A DNA stretch of 64,000 nt from CAUYXS01 sp965248495 (GTDB taxonomy: Bacteria > Chloroflexota > Dehalococcoidia > Lucifugimonadales > Australimonadaceae): assembly GCA_965248495.1 (NCBI GenBank), contig CBDFJL010000003.1, positions 1,302,001 through 1,366,000 of the forward strand. Reading direction: 5' to 3'. Position numbers and translations under genes: made by a program. Numbering within the stretch: the first letter of the stretch is position 1; each line of letters opens with the position of its first letter. The notes beneath the pieces are model-generated. The model worked only from the letters and a program-made list of their open reading frames with translations. It searched no databases and was not told the DNA's origin. Shown here piece after piece: positions 18,197-27,137 of the stretch.

Positions 18197-19182
18197 CGAA
18201 CGGGGGCACCAAGGTTGGGGTCCTGCTGGCAACACGGGGGCTCGTCATGCGGGCACAGCGCGAGGGCCGGCCGGCTGACCCTGGCGTCTTCCTGGACCTG
18301 GCCGAGCGCGCCGAGGCCGCGGGCCTCGACTCCGTCTGGGTTGGCGACAGCCTCATCTCGAAGCCGCGCCTGGAGCCCGTCACCGCAATGGCGGCCATCG
18401 CCGCTCGAACCAGCCGCGTGCGCATTGGTACCGCCGTCATGCTGCCAGCCATCCGGCACCCCGTAACCCTGGCCCACAGCCTGGCTACGGTCGACGTGCT
18501 ATCCCGCGGGAGGCTCGTCCTCGGGCTCGGCGTGGGTGGCGCGTTCACCCCTGACCAGGAGCGCGATTGGACGTCCGTTGGCGTCGAGCCCCGCCGACGG
18601 GCTGGGCGGTTGCGCGAGATGGTGCAGGTGATGAAGCGCCTCTGGACAGAAGACGACGTATCGTTCAAGGGGGCCCACTTCCAGCTCGACGGCGTTTCGC
18701 TGCACCCGAAGCCCGTCCAGGCCGGGGGCGTGCCGTTACTGCTCGCCGTCCACCATCGCACCGGCTCTGAAGCGCAGTACCGACGCGCTGCGCTCTACGG
18801 TGACGGGATCATGGGCATCACCGACGCGCCCGAAGACTACGCCCGCGTTGCGCAGCGGGTCATGATGCTGGCCGCGGAGGAGGGCAGAGACGCCTCGCGC
18901 CTTGAGCGCACCTTCTACATGACCGTGAACGTCGGCGACGACGCGGCCGCGGCGCTGTCTGAGGCGGACGACTTCCTGGTCGCTTACTACGGCGTGCGGC
19001 ATTGGGCCGATCGATGGGGGCCGTGGGGGCCGGCGAAGGCCGTCGCCGAGCGTATGCGCGCCTACGCGGACGCGGGTGCGCAGCACCTCATTGTGCGGTT
19101 CGCGGCCTGGGACCAGCAGACCCAGTTCGAGCGCTTCGAGCGGGAGGTGCTGCCGGCGTTCCGCGCGATGGCCCCAGCCTAG
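18193..19182 (+). CDS. LLM-class flavin/F420-dependent oxidoreductase
   Basis: The 329-aa luciferase-like monooxygenase-fold protein shows AEAAGLDSVWVGDSL, the RVRIGTAVMLPAIRHPVTLA block and GRLVLGLGVGG, all typical of this TIM-barrel family. Members use F420 or FMN. Its start overlaps the cofC stop by 4 bp, so it is co-made with the F420 biosynthesis enzymes, which makes F420 the likely cofactor. The substrate is unknown. The TAG stop shares CTAG with the convergent DtxR-type gene. Confidence 0.88.
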   Translation: MTNGGTKVGVLLATRGLVMRAQREGRPADPGVFLDLAERAEAAGLDSVWVGDSLISKPRLEPVTAMAAIAARTSRVRIGTAVMLPAIRHPVTLAHSLATVDVLSRGRLVLGLGVGGAFTPDQERDWTSVGVEPRRRAGRLREMVQVMKRLWTEDDVSFKGAHFQLDGVSLHPKPVQAGGVPLLLAVHHRTGSEAQYRRAALYGDGIMGITDAPEDYARVAQRVMMLAAEEGRDASRLERTFYMTVNVGDDAAAALSEADDFLVAYYGVRHWADRWGPWGPAKAVAERMRAYADAGAQHLIVRFAAWDQQTQFERFEREVLPAFRAMAPA

Positions 19183-19943
19183 GCGGCGTTGTCGGTCGCC
19201 GGCTTGACCCGGATGCGCTGGGCCACGTCGACCCCGATCGAAACGGGGACGCTCTCCCGGCGCAGGTCGACCACGCCGCGATACGGGGCGTTGTCCACGA
19301 CCTCGACCAGCTGGCTCGGCAGGACCCGGTTCTCGACCAGATACTTCAGCAGCGGAAAGTCCTCGTCGGGGATTTGGACGATGGTGTAGAACAGGCCAGC
19401 CGTCGTCTCGCTGAGGCGCAGCGTGCCCGGCAGGTCCCTGCGTAGACCGTCGCCAACGCCCCGGTAGATGGGACGCCCGTACGGACACGTCTCCGGGTAG
19501 CCCAGCTTCTCTTCGATCCGCTCCAGTAGAGCAGGCGAGATGGCATGCTCCAGCCGGTGGGCCTCGATCTCCGCTCGCTCGATGGGGACATCGAGTACAT
19601 CCACCAGCAGCCGTTCGGCCAGGCGATGGCGCCGCGCAACGTCGCGCGCGATGAGCTCGCCCTCTGGTGTTAGCTCAACCTCCTTGCCGCGGTTCACCTG
19701 GACCAGGCCCTCGCGGGCCATACGATGCACCATGCCCGACACGGACGCCATCGTGGTGCCCAAGCCTTCCTCCAGGGGGATGTGGCGTAGGTAGCTGGCC
19801 AGCTGGCCCACGTGGGGTGCGATGCCATCCTCGTGCAGGATGGCGAGCGACAGCATGTAGTTTTCCGCGGCGTGTGATAACGCTCGCGTGCTCTTGCCCT
19901 TGTTGAGTGCTCGGGCCGCTCGATGTCGCTGCGTGGTGGCCAT
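19179..19943 (-). CDS. DtxR/MntR-family metal-dependent transcription regulator
   Basis: The 254-aa protein has an N-terminal winged helix (ENYMLSLAILHEDG, MASVSGMVHRMAREGLV), a dimerisation and metal-binding domain with clustered His/Glu/Cys ligands (RRHRLAERLL, EIEAHRLEHAIS, ETCPYGRPI) and a FeoA/SH3-like C-terminal domain. Such proteins repress iron or manganese uptake genes when metal is bound. It ends against the cof operon and starts toward the CheC-like gene; the 177-bp gap to that gene would hold its promoter. No metal transporter is in the window. Confidence 0.88.
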   Translation of the reverse strand: MATTQRHRAARALNKGKSTRALSHAAENYMLSLAILHEDGIAPHVGQLASYLRHIPLEEGLGTTMASVSGMVHRMAREGLVQVNRGKEVELTPEGELIARDVARRHRLAERLLVDVLDVPIERAEIEAHRLEHAISPALLERIEEKLGYPETCPYGRPIYRGVGDGLRRDLPGTLRLSETTAGLFYTIVQIPDEDFPLLKYLVENRVLPSQLVEVVDNAPYRGVVDLRRESVPVSIGVDVAQRIRVKPATDNAA

Positions 19944-20120
19944 GGGAACCTCTGAGACGAACTTGGCCCGTCCGCTGCATTATCCCACCCCTCGCGCTCC
20001 CGTGCGCCATCGGCCGCTGCTACGTGCGCGAGCCCCCCAGGCCGGTGGGTGTGGGCCACCACGGCGGTTGCGTGCGGAGCCAACTGTGGCGCCCAACATC
20101 CCTTGGTAGCGTTGCAGTTG

Positions 20121-20747
20121 ATGCCTCACACGACCCGAGAGATGCCCACGCGGTCGAGGAGCGACCGAACGCTGGAGGCGTGGCGTTCCGTTGCAGACAT
20201 AGGGCTGGCGAAGGCTTTCGGGGTGCTGTCGCAGATGGTTGGGAGCGAGGTGCGCATGGTGCACGAGGCCTTCGCCATGAGCATCGAGGCGATCAGCCAA
20301 TGGCGGCCGGGACCGAGTGTGACGCTTCGGCTCTGTGCCGCTTCCGGGGGGTCGGCCCGGTTGACGGTCGCATTCGCCAATGGGGCTGCGCCGAGGGCTG
20401 CCCGGGCCATCATGGCGGAGGCGTCGCTGCGCGGCGCGACGCCCGGTATCGCATCGTCCGCACTCGCGGAGGCGGCGACGATCATGACGGGCCGGTTCGT
20501 CGCCCCGATGGCGGACCTCGCGATTGGCGACATTCGCGTGAGCCCACCCGAACGCGAGGCCGGCGCCAGCGCGCGCGCGACGCTTGAGGACACGGCACTC
20601 GCCCACCGGGCGTCGTTCGCAAGCACCAGGGGGGACATACAGGGGACGCTCATCATCACGCCAAGCAAGGGCTTGGTGGACGCGCTCGGCGCGGCCACCG
20701 CTAACGGCCCTGGCACGGCAAGGAGGCAGGCATGGCAAAGATCATGA
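20121..20747 (+). CDS. CheC-like protein lacking the catalytic residues
   Basis: CheC/CheX proteins remove phosphate from CheY. This 208-aa product aligns with the CheC layout: a first helix SVADIGLAKAFGVLSQMVG where the family has E-x-G-N-I-G-x-G-N, and a second block LAEAATIMTGRF followed by ADLAIGDIRVSPPE. At both sites the catalytic Asn is replaced (Asp in the first, Thr in the second), and the first-site Glu is Ser, so phosphatase activity is doubtful. ATG 20121 is a guess; 20142 is also possible. The gene overlaps cheY by 16 bp. The CheC assignment is by eye and moderate. Confidence 0.65.
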   Translation: MPHTTREMPTRSRSDRTLEAWRSVADIGLAKAFGVLSQMVGSEVRMVHEAFAMSIEAISQWRPGPSVTLRLCAASGGSARLTVAFANGAAPRAARAIMAEASLRGATPGIASSALAEAATIMTGRFVAPMADLAIGDIRVSPPEREAGASARATLEDTALAHRASFASTRGDIQGTLIITPSKGLVDALGAATANGPGTARRQAWQRS

Positions 20748-21091
20748 TCGTGGATGACGCCGCGTTCATGCGTTTGAAGGCATCCAAGCTACTGATCGAG
20801 AACGGCCATGACGTCGTCGAAGCGTCAAACGGCGCCGACGCGGTCGAGAGCTACACGAGGGAGCGCCCCGACGCGGTCCTGCTCGATATCACGATGCCTG
20901 ATATGGATGGACTGGCGGCGCTGAAGGCGCTCCGGGAGATCGACCCCGACGCTCGTGTGGCGATGGTAACCGCCATGGGCCAACAGCAGATCGTGATGGA
21001 GGCGATCAAGGCCGGCGCCAAGGACTTCGTGGTCAAGCCCTTCGACGTGACGCGCATCATGAACGCTGTCGGTAAGCTGCTCGCGGCTTAG
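20732..21091 (+). CDS. cheY: CheY-type single-domain response regulator
   Basis: The 119-aa receiver has every key residue: the acidic pair in IVDDAAF, phospho-acceptor Asp in LLDITMPDMDG, Thr in MVTAMG and Lys in VVKPFD. There is no output domain, so it must act by binding partners. ATG 20732 has AAGGAGG 7-13 bases upstream. It overlaps the CheC-like gene and is followed by the HD-GYP-like gene and the FliM-peptide gene. No flagellar, cheA or mcp gene is in the window. Confidence 0.93.
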   Translation: MAKIMIVDDAAFMRLKASKLLIENGHDVVEASNGADAVESYTRERPDAVLLDITMPDMDGLAALKALREIDPDARVAMVTAMGQQQIVMEAIKAGAKDFVVKPFDVTRIMNAVGKLLAA

Positions 21092-21107
21092 GGCGTCGAG
21101 ACTACCT

Positions 21108-22183
21108 ATGCGCCGCGTATCCGGTCGCTATGCGAAGCCCGGTATGGTCTTGGGGCGCCCCATCTACGATAGCCGAGGGCTGATTCTGTTCGAGCGCAAG
21201 ACGAAGCTCTCCGAGGACGACGTCCAGAAGCTCGTGCTCTACGGCGTATCTGAGGTCATCGTCGACGACCCACGGGTGGAGGACGTTCCCGTGCAACCGC
21301 TGCTCCCACCGGAGCTCGAGGCGGAGGCGTCGTTGGCCCTTCGCCAGCTGCTGACGGAGGCCGCCGGCGAGAGCGAGATACACCCCGCGCTGCTTGCCGA
21401 GCTGGAGCGGCCGGTCTTCAACATGGTGCGGGAGCTCTTCCCCGACTGTATGGGTGAGCCCAGCGCGACCGGAGGGACCACCGAGGATGACTATCGCTAC
21501 GTCCGTCCCGTGAAGGCGGCGGGCCTGTCGATGCTCATCGGCCGCAAGGCTGGAATGGGCGCGCCGGCGCTCGGCGTTGTGGGTTTAGCCTCAATGCTGA
21601 TGGATGTTGGCACCATTGGCTTGCCGGTGGGCGCCCTGGAACAATCGGATTGGGTACTAGGCTCGGAGTCGGAGGAATTTCGTCGACATCCCGAGCTTGG
21701 CGCTGCGGTCCTTGAGCGGTCGTCGCGGGCGGAGCCGCTGGTGCAGGCGGTGGCCCAGCCCACGAGCGCTGGGATGGCAGCGGCTTCCCGAGGGGACTGA
21801 GTGGGGAGGGAATCTTGTACGGGGCACGAATCGTGGCCATCGCCGACGCTTACTTCGAAATGGTGTCCAAGAAAGCAACCCGTGATCCGTTCCAGCCGCA
21901 GGACGCGGTGGAGTTCATCATGGCGGGCTCGGGCGACCTGTTCGACCCCGACTTGGTTGGGATCTTCACACGAGAGGTCCCCCTCTACCCGACGGGTGTC
22001 ACCGTGAAGATGAACACCGGCGAATACGGCATCGTCTCCGACGGGAACGTCGGCCACATCGGCCGGCCGACCGTCCGCATTTGTGTGGATGCAAGCGGGG
22101 CGCGGCTCCGCGATCCCTACGACTTCGACCTCACCGAGCCCGAGAACCAGGGCTGCATGGTGGTGAAGGTCCTCGAGTACTAG
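21108..22183 (+). pseudogene. HD-GYP-type protein, degenerate and frameshifted
   Basis: Frame one (21108-21800) holds an N-terminal domain (RYAKPGMVLGRPIYDSRGLI) and the HD region. The metal-binding HD motif has become LMDVGTIGLP (His to Met, Lys to Thr) and the upstream His is absent. At 21759-21760 one base is missing. In the next frame the protein continues perfectly as HERWDGSGFPRGLSGEG, then LYGARIVAIADAYFEM, and runs to 22183. The loss falls where a HisHis pair would be (CAG-C.C-CAC-GAG). So the gene is broken by one base and its HD site was degraded as well. It could be a real pseudogene, a pseudoenzyme with an assembly error, or two separately made halves (TTG 21815 start). Confidence 0.85.
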
Positions 22184-22187
22184 CTCC

Positions 22188-22868
22188 ATGGCAGACCAGG
22201 TCCTGACTCAGGCCGCCATCGACGCTATGATCGCAGGCGACGCGGACGCGGCCGACCAAGCAGACACCGACGCGACGGAAGCCTTGGCTGGCGTCGCTGC
22301 CGACTTGGCTGCCGACCCTGCTGCCGCCGAGGGCGACGCTGCGCCCGAGGAGTCCGACCAAGCCGAGGTTGCTGCGGAGGACGCAGACCCGAAGGCGCGG
22401 TTCAAGACCTTTGCCGTCAGCGCATCGCAGGAGACCTCCGAGAACGACGAGCCTTCCGCGGCCGTCGCCGCCGGAGCAGACCCGGTAGCCGAAGCAGACC
22501 CCGCAGCTGACACCGATTCCCAAATGGCCCCACCGCCGGCCCCGGAGGCGCCTCCAGTGATAGCGGCACCGACGGAGCCCGACCAAGCCACGCTGGGACG
22601 TATCCAGGCCCTCGAGGCAGAGCTGGTCGAGGCCAAGGCCGCGGCCGAGCATCTTGGGCAAAGCTTCTCCGCGATGATGCAGCACGTCACCGCCGTGACC
22701 AACGCCGTCAACCAGATGATGGGGGGCCTCGGCGCCACCCCGGGCTACGACGCGTTGCGGTCCTTCGTCTGTCCGGCCTGCGGCGATGGCGGACACGTCA
22801 GCGTCCCGCTGACCTGCACGAGCTGCGGCGAGACCACCGAGACCGGCGCCTGGCCTGACGAGGGCTAG
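22188..22868 (+). CDS. FliM-like CheY-binding peptide plus zinc ribbon protein
   Basis: The 226-aa protein starts MADQV then LTQAAIDAMIAGD. This aligns without gaps to the N-terminal CheY-binding peptide of flagellar FliM (SQAEIDALLNGD type). Residues 20-135 are an acidic Ala/Asp/Glu/Pro linker. Residues about 140-180 look like a coiled coil (IQALEAELVEAKAAAEHLG). The C-terminus is a zinc ribbon (CPAC and CTSC, residues about 194-215). There is no FliM or FliN core. It starts 4 bp after the HD-GYP-like gene, in the same run as cheY, which strengthens the reading that it binds CheY. The output partner is unknown. Confidence 0.8.
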   Translation: MADQVLTQAAIDAMIAGDADAADQADTDATEALAGVAADLAADPAAAEGDAAPEESDQAEVAAEDADPKARFKTFAVSASQETSENDEPSAAVAAGADPVAEADPAADTDSQMAPPPAPEAPPVIAAPTEPDQATLGRIQALEAELVEAKAAAEHLGQSFSAMMQHVTAVTNAVNQMMGGLGATPGYDALRSFVCPACGDGGHVSVPLTCTSCGETTETGAWPDEG

Positions 22869-22901
22869 CGGACGTCTATCGCCAAGACTAGACTGCCGCG
22901 C

Positions 22902-23546
22902 ATGGCAGTCTTGAGGGGTCCACAACGCCAGCCGCAATCGGGCGACACCCCCGACTCCGTGGTCGTGATGCTCCATGGCAGGGGGAGCGACGGGAACGAC
23001 CTCATCGGCCTGTCCCGCGCGTTCGCGAACGACCTTCCCCGCACCGCGTTCTACGCCCCGGACGCACCTGACCCTTTCGAGGATGGGCTCGTCGGCTTCC
23101 AGTGGTACTCGCTCGGCTCGCCCGATGCTCGAGCGGGGGGCGTGCGGCAGGTGGCACCGTTGGTTGACGCGTTCGTCGACGAGCTTCTGGAGCAGCACGA
23201 GCTGATGCCTTCCCGCTGCGTCCTCCTCGGCTTCTCTCAAGGGTGCATCGTGTCGCTGCACGTCGCGCCCCGGCGCAAGCTTGCCCTCGGTGGCGTCGTA
23301 GGCTTCAGTGGGGCTATGGTGACCGGCGACACGCTGGCGGACGAGCTCGCCAATCGAGCCCCGATCTTGCTGGTGCACGGGGCTGACGACCGCGTGCTGC
23401 CCGCGGAACGTACGACCGAGGCGGGGCAGGTGCTATCGAGCCTTGAGGTCCCGAACGAGGTTCACATCCTGCCGGGGTTACCGCATGCCATCGACCAGCG
23501 CGGGATACAGCTAGCCGTAGACTTCATGCGGCGAGTGTTCGCATAA
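22902..23546 (+). CDS. Phospholipase/carboxylesterase-type alpha/beta hydrolase
   Basis: The 214-aa protein belongs to the Abhydrolase_2 (YpfH/acyl-protein thioesterase-like) family. The catalytic triad can be read as Ser in LLGFSQGCI, Asp in VHGADDRVLP and His in GLPHAID. The oxyanion motif VVMLHGRGSDGND is near the start. No signal peptide is present, so it is cytosolic. Its ATG is 33 bp past the zinc-ribbon gene. The natural ester is unknown. Confidence 0.88.
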   Translation: MAVLRGPQRQPQSGDTPDSVVVMLHGRGSDGNDLIGLSRAFANDLPRTAFYAPDAPDPFEDGLVGFQWYSLGSPDARAGGVRQVAPLVDAFVDELLEQHELMPSRCVLLGFSQGCIVSLHVAPRRKLALGGVVGFSGAMVTGDTLADELANRAPILLVHGADDRVLPAERTTEAGQVLSSLEVPNEVHILPGLPHAIDQRGIQLAVDFMRRVFA

Positions 23547-23555
23547 GGAGAAACG

Positions 23556-23807
23556 ATGGCTGAGCACGGTAGTACACATATGACCCACGCCTACGTCCTG
23601 ATCAACGTTAACCCCCAGCGGACGGTCGCCGTCCTCGAGCGCCTGCGAGCGATCTCCGGCGCCCGGGTGCATGAGGTGCTTGGACCCTACGACCTCGTCG
23701 TGGAGCTTCAGGCGGAGGCACCGGAGTACATCACTTCCATGCTGCGCGAGAAGATTCGGCCCGTCCCTGGCGTCGAGTCCACCGTCACCTGCACCTGGGT
23801 GGAGTAG
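23556..23807 (+). CDS. Stand-alone Lrp/AsnC ligand-binding (RAM) domain protein
   Basis: The 83-aa product is only the effector domain of Lrp/AsnC regulators (AYVLINVNPQRTVAVLERLR, GPYDLVVELQAE, GVESTVTCTWVE), with no helix-turn-helix. Such stand-alone domains bind amino acids or similar ligands and form rings, and are common in archaea and Chloroflexota. It follows the esterase by 9 bp. A second start at Met9 (MTHAYVLIN) is possible and would give a tighter domain. Confidence 0.88.
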   Translation: MAEHGSTHMTHAYVLINVNPQRTVAVLERLRAISGARVHEVLGPYDLVVELQAEAPEYITSMLREKIRPVPGVESTVTCTWVE

Positions 23808-23930
23808 CCTCACCACCTGGTCGCGGCCCCTTCGACGGTCGCGCCATCGGGCCGTTGACCCCACGCATCCACCTCCAGCACCCTTGCCCCATCGCTTTCG
23901 CGGCCGGGCGCCGCTCGATGGGAGACACGC

Positions 23931-25448
23931 GTGCTCACCAAGGTCACCACCTGCGCCGTCAACGGCCTCGACGGCGCCATCGTCGACGTCGAGGTCGACC
24001 TATCGCCGGGGCTGCCCGCGTTCACGGTCGTCGGCCTCCCCGATGCGGCGGTCCAGGAGTCGCGCGAGCGAGTCCGCGCCGCTATCCGCAACTCCGGCTG
24101 CGAGTTCCCCATGCAGCGGATTACGGTGAACCTCGCACCCGCTGACCTGCGTAAGCAGGGTCCTTCTTACGACTTGCCAATCGCGGTCGGCATCCTCGCA
24201 AGCAGCGGCCAGCTCCCGGCCGGGATGGACGGGACTGTACTGCTGGGGGAGTTGTCGTTGGAGGGCCAGCTTCGCCATACTGACGGTGTGCTGCCCATGG
24301 TGGGCACCGCTCGAGACCGGGGCTATGTTTCCGCCGTCGTCCCGTGTATCAACGGCCCCGAGGCTGCGTTGGTGGACGGCGTGGACGTGATCGCCGCGCG
24401 GTCGCTGCGTGGTCTCGTGGACCACCTTCGGGGTGCGCAGATCATCGGTCCCGTTGAACCGGCTCCGCGCCCCTCCACGGCGGGCGAAGCGAATGTCGGC
24501 GTGAACCTCGCGGCGGTGCGCGGCCAAGAGCAGGCCAAGCGCGCGCTGGAGGTCGCCGCGGCCGGCGGCCACAACATCCTCATGAGCGGCCCGCCTGGCA
24601 GCGGCAAAACCCTGCTCGCTCGCGCGCTCCCGTCAATCCTGCCACCGATGGAGCCCAGCGAGGCGCTGGAGGCCAGCCGCATCTACAGCGTCGCGGGTCT
24701 GTTGCCGGGAGAGTCCCCGCTCATGGCACGCAGGCCATTCCGCGCGCCCACCACACCGTCTCCAGCGCAGGGCTCGTCGGTGGCGGGCGCGTGCCACGGC
24801 CCGGCGAGGTGTCGCTGAGCCACCGTGGGGTGCTGTTCCTCGACGAGCTCCCGGAGTTTGGGCACGCCGTCCTCGAGGTGCTGCGACCGCCCATGGAGGA
24901 CAAAGTCGTCACGATCAGCAGGGCCCATGGGACCGTGAGCTACCCCGCCAACTTCATGCTCGTCGGGGCTATGAACCCGTGCCTCTGCGGCAACTTGGGT
25001 GACCCGAACAAGCCCTGCACGTGTACGCCCTCTATGGTCGGCCGGTACCAGAAGCGCATCTCAGGTCCGCTGCTGGACCGCATCGACATCTTCGTCGACG
25101 TGCCGCGCGTCGAGTACGACAAGCTGACCGGCGCACCAACCGGCGAGTCCTCGACCTCCGTGCGCGACCGTGTGGTCGCGGCGCGCCAGACCCAGCTGGA
25201 GCGCTTCAAGGGAACGGCGCACCAGACCAATGCCGACATGGGACCGGCAGAGGTCTGGGAGTTCTGCCAGCTCGACGAGGGGGCAAGCGGTCTCGCCAAG
25301 GCGGCGATGGACCGGCTGCGATTCTCCGCGCGCGTTTCACCGCACACTCAAGCTTGGCCGCACCATCGCCGACCTCGCCGGCAAGGAGTGCATCGGCGTG
25401 GCGCACCTGGCCGAAGCCATCCAGTACCGCCAGCGCGAAGGGGGCTAG
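23931..25448 (+). pseudogene. comM: ComM/YifB-type Mg-chelatase-like ATPase, frameshifted twice
   Basis: YifB/ComM is an AAA+ helicase-like protein linked to branch migration in natural transformation. The first frame gives the N-terminal domain and Walker A (SGPPGSGKTLLARALPSI, residues about 218-232) up to RRPFRAP. One base is missing at 24747-24749, after which the next frame gives HHTVSSAGLVGGG, GVLFLDELPEF (Walker B) and NPCLCGNLGD. Two bases are missing in the GCGCGCG run at 25328-25334, after which the first frame resumes with AFHRTLKLGRTIADLAG and ends at 25448. All domains are intact apart from the two shifts. A real loss of function or assembly errors are both possible. Confidence 0.9.
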
Positions 25449-25652
25449 CGGCAGCTTGGCCAAGGCGAGAGGTCTAGCTGCGAAAGGGGTGTTGCCCCTC
25501 AAAACACCTGATCGCATTTGCCGTAGTGGGATCGAGGTGCTGCGAGATACGCTCGACGTACGGCACTTCATCCATACGCGCGCATCGGCGCACGCACTGG
25601 GACTTCGGCCGCACCTGCACGCCTTCTAGCGCTTCTTTGCGCCGTTGTCCTC

Positions 25653-26939
25653 GTGACGGCGGCCTGCGGGTCCACACCACCGGCGGCCATCGCAGACGAG
25701 CCCAGTCCTAAGCAAGCGCCCACGGACGCTGAGTCCAACGCGGAGGCCTTCGCGGCGAACGCCCCTCGCCCTACACCGACCTCCGCGGACATTGGCCCAA
25801 TGGGTGCGGCCGACAACAGCGCTGGCCTCGATTACTCCGTGAGGTTCGACGGCGGGAAGAATGACGAGGCTGACAAGGTGTTTCTCAGGAGCGAATGGGA
25901 AAAGAGAGTGGCAGCCGCGTTGGCGCCCTATGACTGCCCGGCTACCAGCGATCTGGAGTACCCCCGCGGCTATTACACCGGCCCCCTGATTGATACCCAC
26001 CTTCACATGCCGCAGCTGTCCGATGATTTCGGCGGCCCTGACGACCGCGAGGGTGAGGGCCGAGGTGTCGATGCCGATCAGTATGACGAGATAGCGGGAG
26101 AGGACCGGCCACTTCTAGGGGAAACGGTCACAGTCGATCAGATCGCGTGCACGCTCAAACAGGAACGTACTACCTGGGCCTTTACCTTCTTTCCAGTCTT
26201 CCCGGAGAGCCCGGCTCCGCTCATTGACGTGGCTCACAAGACCAGGCAGAGACACGGTTCGCTATTTGTCCCCTTTATCCAGTCAACAGGCAGTGAGATT
26301 TCGACCGTGAAGGCTGAGACTCTTCAGAAGATGCTCAGTCTGCGTCCAGGCTTATTTGCCGGATTCGGTGAGGTAGGAGACTCTCCAACCGAGCCAATCA
26401 ACCCGCCGCCAGACACGCCCATATACTTGGAAGATTTTCGAGTGGCCGGGGCGAACAACCTTCTGGTGTACTTCCACCCAGGCGTAGGACATCAGCAGAA
26501 CTTGGAAAGGGCGCTACAGGAGTTCCCTGAGGTCACTTTCATTGTGCACGGAGACTTTGTGCGGCCATATATCGGCGACTTGATGGCCGGAAATCCCAAT
26601 ATCTTCTTTACTGCCAATGACATCTTTGAAGAAGCTATTCCGCTATTCCGGTTTGGCGACAAACAACGATTCATCGCTGTCATCGAACGAGACTGGGACG
26701 CGCTCTTGGCTCAAGCGGTGACGCAATACGAGCCTCTGATCGACGAGTACCCGGATCGTTTCATGTGGGGTACGGACCGAGTTGACATAGTTTGGAATTA
26801 TGACGCGGACGTCGGGTTGCTCCTGGCGAGATTTGGTCGAGCGTTCATCGGCAGGTTAGACCCAACGGTTCAGGAGAGATTTGCGTATCAAAACGCCGAG
26901 CGGTTGCTGCAACGCCCGCAACCACCTCGGCCGCAATAG
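25653..26939 (+). CDS. Amidohydrolase-type TIM-barrel lipoprotein
   Basis: The 428-aa frame contains a metal-dependent hydrolase barrel: PLIDTHLHMPQ (HxH), FAGFGEVGD (Glu), LVYFHPGVGH (His), FIVHGDFV (His) and FMWGTDRVD (Asp). A low-complexity Ser/Pro/Ala stretch precedes it. The GTG at 25653 lies inside a lipoprotein signal: the codons just upstream read LLALLCAVVLVTAAC, a good lipobox, but no ATG, GTG or TTG occurs in frame back to the TAG at 25524. So the true start is missing, non-canonical, or lost by a frameshift. The stretch 25850-26940 has visibly more A/T than its neighbours. The substrate is unknown. Confidence 0.78.
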   Translation: MTAACGSTPPAAIADEPSPKQAPTDAESNAEAFAANAPRPTPTSADIGPMGAADNSAGLDYSVRFDGGKNDEADKVFLRSEWEKRVAAALAPYDCPATSDLEYPRGYYTGPLIDTHLHMPQLSDDFGGPDDREGEGRGVDADQYDEIAGEDRPLLGETVTVDQIACTLKQERTTWAFTFFPVFPESPAPLIDVAHKTRQRHGSLFVPFIQSTGSEISTVKAETLQKMLSLRPGLFAGFGEVGDSPTEPINPPPDTPIYLEDFRVAGANNLLVYFHPGVGHQQNLERALQEFPEVTFIVHGDFVRPYIGDLMAGNPNIFFTANDIFEEAIPLFRFGDKQRFIAVIERDWDALLAQAVTQYEPLIDEYPDRFMWGTDRVDIVWNYDADVGLLLARFGRAFIGRLDPTVQERFAYQNAERLLQRPQPPRPQ

Positions 26940-27137
26940 ACGACTCGCGACCGAAGACATGACTGCGCTCGACTCCGGGAGCACGACATTCCCAAGTACG
27001 TGTGCAAAGCTTCGAGCCAGATACGTCCGGTGATGGCAGACCGAGTCGTCGTCGCTGGGGGTTCGTCGACTGCGGGCGGCTTGTGCGGCCGGCCTGGCTG
27101 CTAGAATGCGCCGCTCATCCCCAACCCGGGAGCCCGC

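Noticed and set aside
23931..25448. Programmed frameshifting in comM/yifB
   Set aside because: No slippery heptamer with a downstream structure is seen at either shift, and the second is a dinucleotide loss in a GC run; mutation or sequencing error is simpler.
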